Below, in pieces: positions 6,898 to 14,596 of a stretch of DNA of 27,382 bases; the stretch's first letter is position 1; each line of letters opens with the position of its first letter. Under the pieces are notes generated by a model, which had not been told where the DNA came from, made no database searches, and was given only the letters and a program-made list of their open reading frames with translations. This DNA is from Nitrospiria bacterium (GTDB taxonomy: Bacteria > Nitrospirota > CAKKRA01 > 9FT-COMBO-42-15): contig CAKKST010000260.1 of NCBI GenBank assembly GCA_919903585.1, positions 1 to 27,382 of the forward strand. The letters are read 5' to 3'. The translations under genes were made by a program, and so were the position numbers.

Positions 6898-6928
6898 TGT
6901 AGGGGCAGGTTTGAAACCTGCCCCTACA
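6898..6928. repeat. 31-bp perfect palindromic repeat, copy 1
   Basis: TGTAGGGGCAGGTTT (6898-6912) and AAACCTGCCCCTACA (6914-6928) are exact reverse complements around one base. It lies between the hybrid sensor and its downstream receiver. A close relative with two mismatches between its arms occurs at 11527-11557. No T-tract follows, so it looks like a dispersed repeat and not a terminator. Confidence 0.7.
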
Positions 6929-6942
6929 GCTTTATGTAGGGC

Positions 6943-9495
6943 TTATTCAGGGCTGTCTGAGCGGGCAATATCATCCGCTGATAACCGCCTGTCCCTGATA
7001 ACAACACTCCCTTCCATCTTCTTCGCAGCTTTTTTAAGCTCAGCTGCTATATCACTGATCTGCGCCATATGCTCAAGGCGCCTCTGTTCATTGCTTGTTA
7101 CAACTGCGATGGACATTGTCATGATCGGAAATTTTTCAATCTGGCCGCGCCTATTTTCAAGCTCAATAAGCCCCCTGTTTCTATCCTCCCTGTTATAATA
7201 AAGGGGGATTATTCTGCTAAAGGCGTCAATAATGCCGCTGCATATAATATCGTCTTTGTAGTTGGTTGTGATTATTATAAAGTCATCGCCGCCGATATGG
7301 CCTACAAAGTCAGAGTCATTGCCATATTCCCTTACCACATCAGTTATTATTTTTGCTGTCTGTTTTATTACTGCATCGCCTTTTAAGAAGCCATAATTAT
7401 CATTATATGCCTTGAAATTATCAAGGTCTATATAACATACGGAGAAAGGCGCCTTTTCTTTGATTTTTGCATTTATCTCCCTTTCAATCGCTATATTTCC
7501 CGGGAGCCTTGTCGTCGGGCTTGTGCTGTGTTCCTCTTCCCTCCTCTGAAGAAGGAGCCTCACCCTCGCCTCAAGTTCAAGCGAGGAATAGGGTTTTGTT
7601 ATATAGTCGCTTGCGCCGAGATTCAGCCCCCTTGCCTTTTCCTTTGCATCCTTTATGCCTGACAGCAGTATTACCGGTATGCGTCCTGTGCTGACACTAT
7701 TCTTTAGCCTCTTAAGTGTCTGAAAACCGTCAATGCCCGGCAGGTTAATATCCAAAAGTATGAGATCCGGCTGCTCTGCCTGCGCTATGCTTAATGCCTC
7801 CTCGCCTGTGGATGCCTCAATGGTTGTATAGCCGAATTCCTGAAGCATTGATGTAATCAGGGAGGTGATGCTCCTTTCATCATCTACGATCAATATCTTC
7901 TCGCCGGGCTCTGCCATGCGATGATGCTGGAGTGTTGCCTTTATATCCTTAACTAATGTCTTTTCATCCATGGATCTTTTTATAATATTGATAGCCTTTA
8001 CATCCTTTAATCTTGCATTCTCCTCATCACTGGCTGAAAAGACTATGATAGGTATCTCCTTTGTCTCCGGGTCCTCTCTCAGGACCTTTACAAGGTATGT
8101 GCCGTCTATCTCAGGCATCACTACATCAATAACGATTATATTTGGCCTGAATCTCCTCGCAAGGTCAATGGCATCCTCTTTATTTGCGCCTTCATATACA
8201 CTAAAGCCCTCCTTCTCAATTGCCTGCCTGAGCCTCCTGCCTTCGTGAGGGTTGTCATTAACAAGAAGCACCCTTACCTTCTCATCTATTGGAGGCGACC
8301 ATTTTTCAAGCCTTTGAAGCGGGCCACTGGTAAAAGGCGCCTGCCCATCTTCTTTATTTGTTTTTCTCTTATAGATCGGGATTGTAAAATAAAATGAACA
8401 GCCGCCGCCTTCGTTTTCAATCCATATCTTTCCGTCATGCGATTCTACAAGTATCTTTGCCATTGGAAGGTTAAGGACCTTTCCGTCAGTATCAGGCTTA
8501 TTCCCTTCAAGTTCAAAATTCTTTATCTTTACATATTTATCAAAAAGCCTATTAAGCTCCTGCCCTGTTATGCCCTTATATTGATTATGAATACAGACCT
8601 CTGCAAAACCGCTTTTTGTATCAGGGTTATAGGTCTTGAATTCAATGTCAGACTTTGAGGCATCGGCCTTTACATCCACAGAGATCCTTATCCTTTTTTT
8701 CCCCGGTGTGTATCTGATTGCATTTCCCATGAGAATAGCAAAAACCTCCCCTATCCTCTCTGCATCGGCATCAATCCTAACCGAAGACGGCATTATCCTT
8801 TCAATTTCAATCTCCTTCTCTCTTATCCTACCGCTCAGCTTATCAAGCTGATATTCTATAAGCGGCACGAGGTCTGTTTTTTTCAGGCTTAACAGGACTT
8901 TTACGCTCTCAAACCTTGCTATCCTGACAACATCATTTATCAGATTATTCAGCCTCTTGCAGTTTTTGCTTATAATCCTGACAAACTCCGCATGCTTTTT
9001 ATTCGGTATACCGCCAATGCCTTTTAGAAGCAGATCCGCAGCCCCCTGAATGGCTGTAATTGGCGTCCGCAGGGCATGGGACACATCAGACATAAAATTG
9101 GTCTTTTTATCATCACGGCTTGCATCCTCAGTAATATCCTGCAGTGTTATCAGGGTGGCGAGAATCTTCCCCTTCTCATCCTTTATATGGGAAAAGCCGG
9201 CTTTTACAGTTTTTTTGTTAATCTCTGTTCTTAATGTCAGGGATTTTAAACCTTTATTATTTCTTAGTCTTTTAATGCCATTTTTAAAAAAACGGGTCTT
9301 TCCCTTTGGCAGAAGATCTTTAAGCATCCTTCCTTTATTATTATTCCTTTCAAGGATATCTATTGCCGCAGGATTAACAAATAATATCTTATCATGGGAG
9401 TCCACGACTATTACCCCGCTGCTGACGCTGTCCATTATTAATGGCAGGGGCAGATTCTTTGTGGTCTTTTTATCCTTTTTTGCTGTGATTTTCAT
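6943..9495 (-). CDS. Hybrid sensor: PAS-HisKA-degenerate HATPase-REC-REC-GGDEF-like
   Basis: This 850-residue protein has no membrane segment, so it is probably a cytosolic sensor. In order: a PAS domain (about 15-125), HisKA with the H-box SHALRTP (His140), an HATPase-like region (about 205-375), a first REC (407-525, Asp457), a second REC (533-650, Asp537, Asp538, Asp582 and Lys634) and a GGDEF-like domain (about 660-830) whose signature reads GGDDF (735-739). The N-box keeps Asn258. The G1 box reads HNQYKGI where DxGxGI is expected, and the G2 box reads VLNLPMA where GLGL is expected, so ATP binding is doubtful. The first REC has ND in place of the usual acidic pair. It starts 9 bp after the oppF-like gene, with AAAGG as ribosome binding site, so it is part of the transporter operon. 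Domain order is clear; activity is uncertain. Confidence 0.9.
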   Translation of the reverse strand: MKITAKKDKKTTKNLPLPLIMDSVSSGVIVVDSHDKILFVNPAAIDILERNNNKGRMLKDLLPKGKTRFFKNGIKRLRNNKGLKSLTLRTEINKKTVKAGFSHIKDEKGKILATLITLQDITEDASRDDKKTNFMSDVSHALRTPITAIQGAADLLLKGIGGIPNKKHAEFVRIISKNCKRLNNLINDVVRIARFESVKVLLSLKKTDLVPLIEYQLDKLSGRIREKEIEIERIMPSSVRIDADAERIGEVFAILMGNAIRYTPGKKRIRISVDVKADASKSDIEFKTYNPDTKSGFAEVCIHNQYKGITGQELNRLFDKYVKIKNFELEGNKPDTDGKVLNLPMAKILVESHDGKIWIENEGGGCSFYFTIPIYKRKTNKEDGQAPFTSGPLQRLEKWSPPIDEKVRVLLVNDNPHEGRRLRQAIEKEGFSVYEGANKEDAIDLARRFRPNIIVIDVVMPEIDGTYLVKVLREDPETKEIPIIVFSASDEENARLKDVKAINIIKRSMDEKTLVKDIKATLQHHRMAEPGEKILIVDDERSITSLITSMLQEFGYTTIEASTGEEALSIAQAEQPDLILLDINLPGIDGFQTLKRLKNSVSTGRIPVILLSGIKDAKEKARGLNLGASDYITKPYSSLELEARVRLLLQRREEEHSTSPTTRLPGNIAIEREINAKIKEKAPFSVCYIDLDNFKAYNDNYGFLKGDAVIKQTAKIITDVVREYGNDSDFVGHIGGDDFIIITTNYKDDIICSGIIDAFSRIIPLYYNREDRNRGLIELENRRGQIEKFPIMTMSIAVVTSNEQRRLEHMAQISDIAAELKKAAKKMEGSVVIRDRRLSADDIARSDSPE

Positions 9496-9504
9496 TGCAA
9501 CCTT

Positions 9505-10500
9505 TTAAGCCTGATCAAACAGGTAGCAGGCAGCAAAATGCCCTTTTGCTATCTCTTTAAATGCCGGCTCCATTTTTAGGCACTTATTCATCTTCTTCGG
9601 GCAGCGGCTATAGAAGCGGCATCCTGCAGGAAGGTCTATAGGGCTTGGGATTTCACCTTCTAAGGCGATCCTCTTTTTTTTCTTTTTAATATCGGGTATG
9701 AGTATGGCCGAAAGTAAGGCCTCTGTATAAGGATGTTTGGGCCTTTTATACAGATCCCCGGTCTCTGCCATCTCCACGATCCTTCCAAGATACATCACTG
9801 CCACCCTGTGGGAAAAGTATCTTACAATATTCAGGTCATGGGCAATAAAAAGAAAGGACAGCTTATATTCCTTCTGAAGATCAGAGAGCAGATTTATTAT
9901 CTGCGCCTGAATAGATACATCCAGCGCAGATATAGGCTCATCAGCAATGATCAGGCTCGGGTTCAACACCAGCGCCCGGGCAATACCTATCCTCTGCCTC
10001 TGGCCGCCGCTGAATTCATGGGGGTAAGATGAGAGGGTATGCGCCCCAAGCCCTACCTTTTCCAAGACAGAGATTACCCTGCTTCTGCGCTCCATGCTGC
10101 TGCCGATACGGTGTATTATAAGCGGCTCCTCTATTGTATCCCCTACAGTCATCCTCGGATTTAAGGAGGCATAGGGATCCTGAAAGATTATCTGCATCTG
10201 CTGCCTGTAAGCCCTCAGCCTCTTTTGATCAATAAAAGTAATATCCTTATTATCAAACAAAATCCTTCCATCTGTCGGTTCAAGGAGCCGTAGGATAGCC
10301 CTGCCTGTTGTGGACTTTCCACAGCCGCTTTCGCCAACAAGGCTTAAGACCTCCCCACGTTTAATCTCAAGGTCAACACCGTCTACTGCATGCACAACCT
10401 TCGGCTTTCTGAAAATGCCCGCAGGGACATAAAAGTGTTTCTTTAATCCCTTTACATTTAGGATAAGGTCCTTACCCTGATTTTTAGTTCCTGCCTGCAT
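9505..10500 (-). CDS. Oligopeptide/dipeptide ABC transporter ATP-binding protein, OppF/DppF type
   Basis: The 331-residue protein is one of two ATPase subunits that energise import of peptides or related solutes (nickel systems use the same fold). Walker A is GESGCGKST (56-64), the signature is FSGGQRQR, and Walker B is LIIADEP followed by SALD. The C-terminal oligopeptide-transporter extension carries the conserved cysteines (CRFYSRC, then KC and AAC) that hold an iron-sulfur cluster in characterised Dpp ATPases. Its start overlaps the end of the OppD-type gene by 17 bp. No permease or solute-binding gene is in the window, so substrate and partners are unknown. Confidence 0.93.
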   Translation of the reverse strand: MQAGTKNQGKDLILNVKGLKKHFYVPAGIFRKPKVVHAVDGVDLEIKRGEVLSLVGESGCGKSTTGRAILRLLEPTDGRILFDNKDITFIDQKRLRAYRQQMQIIFQDPYASLNPRMTVGDTIEEPLIIHRIGSSMERRSRVISVLEKVGLGAHTLSSYPHEFSGGQRQRIGIARALVLNPSLIIADEPISALDVSIQAQIINLLSDLQKEYKLSFLFIAHDLNIVRYFSHRVAVMYLGRIVEMAETGDLYKRPKHPYTEALLSAILIPDIKKKKKRIALEGEIPSPIDLPAGCRFYSRCPKKMNKCLKMEPAFKEIAKGHFAACYLFDQA

Positions 10501-11476
10501 AGTCCCTTTCCCTTACCCAGCACCGCACAAAATGCCCCTTACAGATATCTTTTAAAAGAGGCTCCTCTCTTTTGCATTGGTCAACAGCTATCCTGCATCT
10601 TGATAAAAACTTACAGCCCTCCGGAAGATTAAGCAGCCTCGGCACAACGCCCGGTATTGCCTTTAGCCTTTGCTTTTTTTTACCGTCAAATCTCGGAATA
10701 GAGTCCAAAAGGCCTTTGGTATATGGATGCAGCGGCGATTTAAAAAGCGTTTCTGTATTTGTATACTCCACAATCCTTCCTGCATACATCACGGCCACAT
10801 CATCAGCAGCCTCTGCTATCACGCCAAAATCATGCGTAATAAGTATCATTGACATCCCCATCTTTGTCATCAGTTCATCTAGCAGCTCAAGCACCTGAGC
10901 CTGTACAGTCACATCCAGCGCTGTTGTCGGCTCATCTGCTATTACCAGCGAAGGCGTACATGATATTGCCATTGCAATCATTGCCCTCTGCCTCATGCCC
11001 CCGCTTAACTGGTGCGGATAGTCCTTTATCCTCTCCTTTGCAGAAGGTATGTTAACGAGATCAAGCAGCTCTGCTGCCCTGTTCATCGCCCCGCCCCTTC
11101 CCATGCCTTTATGAACCCTTAGCGCCTCGGCGATCTGCTCGCCTATCGTAAAGACAGGATTCAGCGCTGTCATAGGCTCCTGAAAGATCATTCCGATCTT
11201 TGCCCCTCTGATATGGCGTATCTCTGACTCCTTCAGCCCAAGCAGGTCGCGGCCCTCAAAAAAAACATTTCCGGAAACAATCTTACCCGGCGGCTGCGGT
11301 ATCAGGTTGAGTATGGACATCGCAGTTATGCTCTTGCCGCATCCAGATTCGCCAACGATTCCAAGAACGGTTCCCCGTCTTACACTAAGGCTGACGCCAT
11401 CAACAGCCTTAATAACCCCATCAGGTGTATAAAAATGTGTCTTTAAATCCCTTACCTCAAGTATTGCCTCTGCCAT
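10484..11476 (-). CDS. Oligopeptide/dipeptide ABC transporter ATP-binding protein, OppD/DppD type
   Basis: The 330-residue partner ATPase has Walker A GESGCGKS, signature LSGGMRQR and Walker B LVIADEPTTALD. The C-terminal Cys-containing extension is present (CKFLSRC, then QC and RCW), as in DppD/OppD. The ATG at 11476 has AAGGAC 5 bp upstream. A terminator-like hairpin for the upstream TPR gene ends only 12 bp before this start, so a separate promoter after it has no room. Expression must come through the hairpin or from within the TPR gene. Overlap with the OppF-type gene shows a common operon. Confidence 0.93.
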   Translation of the reverse strand: MAEAILEVRDLKTHFYTPDGVIKAVDGVSLSVRRGTVLGIVGESGCGKSITAMSILNLIPQPPGKIVSGNVFFEGRDLLGLKESEIRHIRGAKIGMIFQEPMTALNPVFTIGEQIAEALRVHKGMGRGGAMNRAAELLDLVNIPSAKERIKDYPHQLSGGMRQRAMIAMAISCTPSLVIADEPTTALDVTVQAQVLELLDELMTKMGMSMILITHDFGVIAEAADDVAVMYAGRIVEYTNTETLFKSPLHPYTKGLLDSIPRFDGKKKQRLKAIPGVVPRLLNLPEGCKFLSRCRIAVDQCKREEPLLKDICKGHFVRCWVRERDYAGRN

Positions 11477-11488
11477 TATTGTCCTTAT

Positions 11489-11514
11489 AAAAAAATATCC
11501 GCCTTAAGCGGATA
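11489..11514 (-). terminator. Intrinsic terminator-like hairpin between the TPR gene and oppD
   Basis: On the minus strand TATCCGC and GCGGATA (11514-11496) form a 7-bp stem with a 5-base loop. A run of seven T follows (complement of 11495-11489). It lies 12 bp before the oppD-type start codon, so it may work as an attenuator. Confidence 0.6.
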
Positions 11515-11526
11515 AAAAAAATCATC

Positions 11527-11557
11527 TGTAGGGACGGGTTTAAAACCAGCCCCTACA
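11527..11557. repeat. 31-bp palindromic repeat, copy 2, overlapping a stop codon
   Basis: TGTAGGGACGGGTTT and AAACCAGCCCCTACA flank one base, with two mismatches between the arms. It is the same family as 6898-6928. The right end supplies the TAG stop (11555-11553) of the TPR gene, so the repeat has become part of the coding end. Confidence 0.65.
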
Positions 11558-12260
11558 CTATTTCTTTCTTTACCAGATTCATGTATGCCTGTATATCTTT
11601 ATTATTAGGGTCAATCTTTTTTGCCTCCTCCCACTCCTCAACTGCAAGATCAATAAATCCCTTCATATAATATGTAACCCCGAGGTGCACCCTTGCAGCG
11701 ACATATTTTGGGTTGACCTCCTTTGCCCGTATGAATACACTGATGGCCTCATCAAAAAGACCCTGCTCCCGCAGGGTTACCCCGGCCTTTGTGATTATAT
11801 CTACAAAATTCGGCCTCAGCTTCAGGGCCTTCTTATATTCGGCAAGCGCCTCATCATACAGCCCAAGGTCATAATAGTGGTCGCCAAGCTGTGAATGTTC
11901 ATTTGCAAGTTTGCCCTGAATATACGGGTCAATGCTGGATGGGGTAGGATGCGCAATCTTTGCTGCATTGCTGAATATCCTGCTTGCATCCTCAAAGCGG
12001 CCCAACTCATTGTAAGTTACAGACAGATTGAGTGATGCCTCTGTATAGCCCGGATTTAACTGGAGCGCCTTTTCAAAGAACCATGCTGCCTTCTCAAAAT
12101 CGTTCTTCTGATGATATATAAAGCCGAGCTTATTGTATACATCTGCATAGGCAACATTCGCCTTCAGGAGCTCAAGGAGCAGTTTCTCTGCCTTGTCATG
12201 CTCACCCTTATCAAAACTGATCCTTGCCTCCATGTATATTTTTTCTCTTTCAATCGTCAT
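11553..12260 (-). CDS. Tetratricopeptide repeat protein
   Basis: A 235-residue protein made almost wholly of about six TPR units, such as AYADVYNKLGFIYHQKNDF and YTEASLNLSVTYNELGRF. It has no signal peptide or membrane segment, so it is probably a cytosolic scaffold for protein contacts. The first codons lack a clear ribosome binding site. The start is 2 bp after the stop of the upstream 98-aa gene, suggesting translational coupling; an in-frame ATG nine codons later is an alternative. The stop codon lies inside a palindromic repeat. The partner and pathway cannot be deduced. Confidence 0.85.
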   Translation of the reverse strand: MTIEREKIYMEARISFDKGEHDKAEKLLLELLKANVAYADVYNKLGFIYHQKNDFEKAAWFFEKALQLNPGYTEASLNLSVTYNELGRFEDASRIFSNAAKIAHPTPSSIDPYIQGKLANEHSQLGDHYYDLGLYDEALAEYKKALKLRPNFVDIITKAGVTLREQGLFDEAISVFIRAKEVNPKYVAARVHLGVTYYMKGFIDLAVEEWEEAKKIDPNNKDIQAYMNLVKKEIV

Positions 12261-12262
12261 TT

Positions 12263-12559
12263 TTATTGCTTTTGCTGCTGCGGCTCTCCGCCTTCTGGTT
12301 CTATAAGGACAAGGTCTATACGCCGCTTATTTAAACTTAAAAACTTTGCCGTAAAACATAGCTTATTATCCGGAAGCGAGTAGCCATGCGCATTCGTGAC
12401 AGGCATAAAAGGATTTTTATCCACTGCATAATTTAATGTGTCTGTAAGGCGGGCATTTACAGGAAGATGGATATAGCCTACGATCTTAAAACCTGGCGTG
12501 AAGATCATAACCCTCTTCTGGTCCTTTTCTATTCTTAATGGATTTGCTATTTCATCCAT
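12263..12559 (-). CDS. Conserved hypothetical small protein (resembles DUF6812-type)
   Basis: The 98-residue protein has segments such as GYIHLPVNARLTDTLNYA and FMPVTNAHGY, a mixed beta pattern, no signal peptide and a Gln/Glu-rich tail. I associate it loosely with small DUF6812-like proteins but am not sure. A consensus promoter lies 9 bp upstream of the ATG at 12559, leaving almost no leader, so either the mRNA is leaderless or the true start is the internal ATG at residue 18 (preceded by AAGAGGG). The TPR gene follows after 2 bp. Confidence 0.7.
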   Translation of the reverse strand: MDEIANPLRIEKDQKRVMIFTPGFKIVGYIHLPVNARLTDTLNYAVDKNPFMPVTNAHGYSLPDNKLCFTAKFLSLNKRRIDLVLIEPEGGEPQQQKQ

Positions 12560-12568
12560 ATAATAATT

Positions 12569-12596
12569 ATTATACTTAAAATATAGCTTTTGTCAA
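12569..12596 (-). promoter_or_regulatory. Consensus sigma70-type promoter of the 98-aa/TPR operon
   Basis: On the minus strand TTGACA (12596-12591), a 16-bp spacer and TATAAT (12574-12569) are both perfect hexamers. The -10 ends 9 bp before the ATG at 12559, predicting a leader of only about 2-3 bases. Confidence 0.7.
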
Positions 12597-12605
12597 TTTT
12601 TATTA

Positions 12606-12611
12606 TATAAT
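12606..12611 (+). promoter_or_regulatory. Possible engB -10 element
   Basis: TATAAT lies 10 bp upstream of the engB ATG. No convincing -35 sits at the right distance, and the region is AT-rich because of the divergent promoter, so support is weak. Confidence 0.25.
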
Positions 12612-12621
12612 ATACAGGATT

Positions 12622-13212
12622 ATGAGGATCGCCGCCGCAAATTTTGTAAAGAGCTGTATGGGGGAAAAAGACCTTCCAAAGAATGACCTTCCTGAGATTG
12701 CATTTGCAGGCCGGTCAAATGTAGGAAAGTCCTCCCTTATTAACTGCCTTGTATTAAGGAAGGATCTGGTCAGGACAAGCCGTACACCCGGCAAGACACA
12801 GTCAATAAACTTTTTTATAATTAATAATGCCTTCTATTTTGTTGACCTCCCCGGATATGGTTATGCAAGGGTTCCAAAAGAGATGCGGGATAAATGGAGG
12901 CCGATGATAGAGGGTTATCTGTCAGAAAGGGGTGAGTTAAAAGGCATAATCTTTATCCTTGATATAAGACATGCCCCAACAGAGGACGACAGGACAATGA
13001 AAGAGTGGCTTGAGTATTATAATATACCGATAATCTATATTGCCACAAAGGCAGATAAAATAAAAAGAGGAGACATTGCAGGGCATATAGAGATGATACG
13101 AAAAGGTCTTGGCCTTGCAAAAGACAGCGCTATCCTCCCATTCTCAGCGCACAATAGCAGCGGCAGAGATGTCTTGTGGAAGGCCATAAATGCGCTGCTA
13201 AAGGAGGCCTGA
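12622..13212 (+). CDS. engB: Ribosome biogenesis GTP-binding protein EngB/YsxC
   Basis: This essential small GTPase acts in assembly of the large ribosomal subunit. Over 196 residues it has the G1 motif GRSNVGKSS (30-38), the G2 region TPGKTQSINFF, the G3 motif DLPGYGYA, and the G4 motif TKADK. The length and the opening FVKSCMGEKDLP are typical. The ATG at 12622 has only AGGAT very close upstream, so the leader is short or absent. It is transcribed away from the 98-aa gene and converges on the secreted TPR gene, with an 11-bp gap and no visible terminator. Confidence 0.96.
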   Translation: MRIAAANFVKSCMGEKDLPKNDLPEIAFAGRSNVGKSSLINCLVLRKDLVRTSRTPGKTQSINFFIINNAFYFVDLPGYGYARVPKEMRDKWRPMIEGYLSERGELKGIIFILDIRHAPTEDDRTMKEWLEYYNIPIIYIATKADKIKRGDIAGHIEMIRKGLGLAKDSAILPFSAHNSSGRDVLWKAINALLKEA

Positions 13213-13223
13213 TTATTTTACGA

Positions 13224-13571
13224 CTACTGCGAGGCCCCGACTGCCTGAGCCTGCGCCTGCGGGATTGGCGAATAGTACGGGTCTAACTGATAGCCCTGAT
13301 CAAAGGCCTCGTTCGCATCCTTCATCATGCCGAGCTTGTAATAGGAGTAGCCGAGGAAATAGTAGCTCTTTGCGCTATTGGGGTTGATATTGGCGGCCTC
13401 TTTAAATTCCTCTGCTGCCACAGAGTACTCCTTTTTGAAATACAGCTCAAGGCCCTTTTTAAAATGCCCCTCCGCAGCCTTTGTATCAAAGAGCTCCTCC
13501 TGTGCAAATACCGGCGCTGAAAGAAAAATGGTTATGACTACTGCTGATAACACGATTAATAATCCTTTCAT
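13224..13571 (-). CDS. Small secreted TPR protein
   Basis: The 115-residue protein begins with a signal peptide (about 1-23) ending in PVFA before QEE, so it should be periplasmic. Roughly two TPR units follow, including YFKKEYSVAAEEFKEA and AKSYYFLGYSYYKLGMM, then a Gln/Ala-rich end. The ATG at 13571 has the strong ribosome binding site AAAGGAGG. It is monocistronic with its own promoter. The partner is unknown. Confidence 0.85.
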   Translation of the reverse strand: MKGLLIVLSAVVITIFLSAPVFAQEELFDTKAAEGHFKKGLELYFKKEYSVAAEEFKEAANINPNSAKSYYFLGYSYYKLGMMKDANEAFDQGYQLDPYYSPIPQAQAQAVGASQ

Positions 13572-13919
13572 CCTTACCCTCCTTTCTCAAAGAAGCGGTG
13601 CGTTTTTCCAGTCTCTAATTATAATGGCTATTTTATATTTTTACAACATTTTTCCATAGTATTTGATTTTTTAGCCTTATTTATACCTTGAGCCCGTTAT
13701 TTTTCACTAAAATATCATTAAGGGCTCGGGTATGCACGCACATCTTGCCATCAAATACCGCATGGGGCGGGAGAGCGGGGAGGAGCTTAAAAAGTGTCAC
13801 CCATGTCCGCTTGCAATATACTATGCTAAAAAAAGTTATATTGACAACCGCAGTGGATTCTGGTAATTATTTGCGGTAACAAGTGTGGGATTCATGGGCG
13901 TAACATAAAGGAGGTGCGT
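13572..13919. other. 348-bp intergenic stretch with atypical composition in its right half
   Basis: The left part holds the promoter of the secreted TPR gene. From about 13690 the sequence becomes GC-richer. GAGCCC and GGGCTC (about 13690-13728) can pair. Short open frames exist: plus 13732-13866, 44 codons with a CHPC motif, and a minus frame without ATG ending near 13682. Neither has a convincing family or ribosome binding site, so I call no gene. TTGACA at 13841-13846 with a weak -10 about 17-18 bp later may drive the lipoprotein gene. Confidence 0.4.
13618..13646 (-). promoter_or_regulatory. Promoter of the secreted TPR gene
   Basis: On the minus strand TTGTAA (13646-13641), a 17-bp spacer and TATAAT (13623-13618) lie about 47 bp upstream of the start codon. 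This leaves a normal leader with a strong ribosome binding site. Confidence 0.6.
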
Positions 13920-14543
13920 ATGGTGAGAAGGGTTATGTTGAGAAAGGTATTGTTGTTGATTGGGCTGGTGGCCTTGGCCGGGTCGTTCTTTGGCTGCGCG
14001 CATGCCAAGCCTGCTGACACGCCGCTGGTGGCCCCGGGTGACTTGTCCTACGAGGAGCTGCATACCACAGAACGTTTCCGCAAATACAAGTCTGTGGGCA
14101 TTCGGCTGTTTGATGCCAGTGATGTGGCTTTCTTGAGCACTAATGCAGAGGAGCGCACGGAGATGGAGGCGTTTAAGCTTGCCGCCAGCAGCCACCTGAT
14201 AAATGGGTTCCTTGAGGAGATGGGGGACCACAAATTCTATCCCAAGTTCGGCGTGGCAAATACAAAGGAGGAGGCAGCCGGCTACGACCTGATAATTGAG
14301 GGCAAGTTCATACAATTTGACCGGGGTACCCGCGGCGCACGATACTTAGGCACCGGCGGCTGGACCAATGTATCATTGATGGGCACCATGACAGAGACGG
14401 CCACTGGCAAGGTGGTAGTAAAATTCCGTGATGTGAAATATGGCAAAGGCGGCTCCTTTGGCGGTGATTCCATGGATCTGTTGAGGAATAACTGCGTGGA
14501 GATCGGTAGCAACATCTCCGACTTTCTGGAAGAGGTTTATTAA
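13920..14543 (+). CDS. Lipoprotein, DUF4410-like
   Basis: The 207-residue protein has a signal peptide ending in a lipobox-like AGSFFGC, so the Cys would be lipidated and the protein membrane-anchored facing the periplasm. The mature part contains LIIEGKFIQFDRGTRGARYL and GTMTETATGKVVVKF, which recalls DUF4410 lipoproteins; that family call is from memory. The ATG at 13920 is chosen because AAAGGAGG ends 6 bp before it; an in-frame GTG lies at 13914. Codon use differs from neighbours, with more CGN arginine and GC-rich third positions, suggesting recent transfer. It converges on the P-type ATPase gene 53 bp away. Confidence 0.8.
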   Translation: MVRRVMLRKVLLLIGLVALAGSFFGCAHAKPADTPLVAPGDLSYEELHTTERFRKYKSVGIRLFDASDVAFLSTNAEERTEMEAFKLAASSHLINGFLEEMGDHKFYPKFGVANTKEEAAGYDLIIEGKFIQFDRGTRGARYLGTGGWTNVSLMGTMTETATGKVVVKFRDVKYGKGGSFGGDSMDLLRNNCVEIGSNISDFLEEVY

Positions 14544-14596
14544 GAAACAGGCCGGGCCTTTTCCATGTTCAAGAAATAATCGCCAAACCGAAGGCA

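Noticed and set aside
7467..7694. Open frames antisense to the hybrid sensor
   Set aside because: Pro/Ser/Leu-rich shadow translation of a well supported gene on the other strand.
13200..13235. Terminator between convergent engB and the secreted TPR gene
   Set aside because: Only 11 bp separate the stop codons and no stem with a T-tract could be found.
13732..13866. 44-codon plus-strand frame with a CHPC motif upstream of the lipoprotein
   Set aside because: No ribosome binding site and no family recognised; it overlaps a minus-strand open frame and a promoter candidate. It could be a relic but is not called.
14545..14580. GGCCGGGCC with a following TTTT after the lipoprotein gene as an intrinsic terminator
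   Set aside because: The palindrome has only a single-base centre, so it cannot form a stable hairpin.
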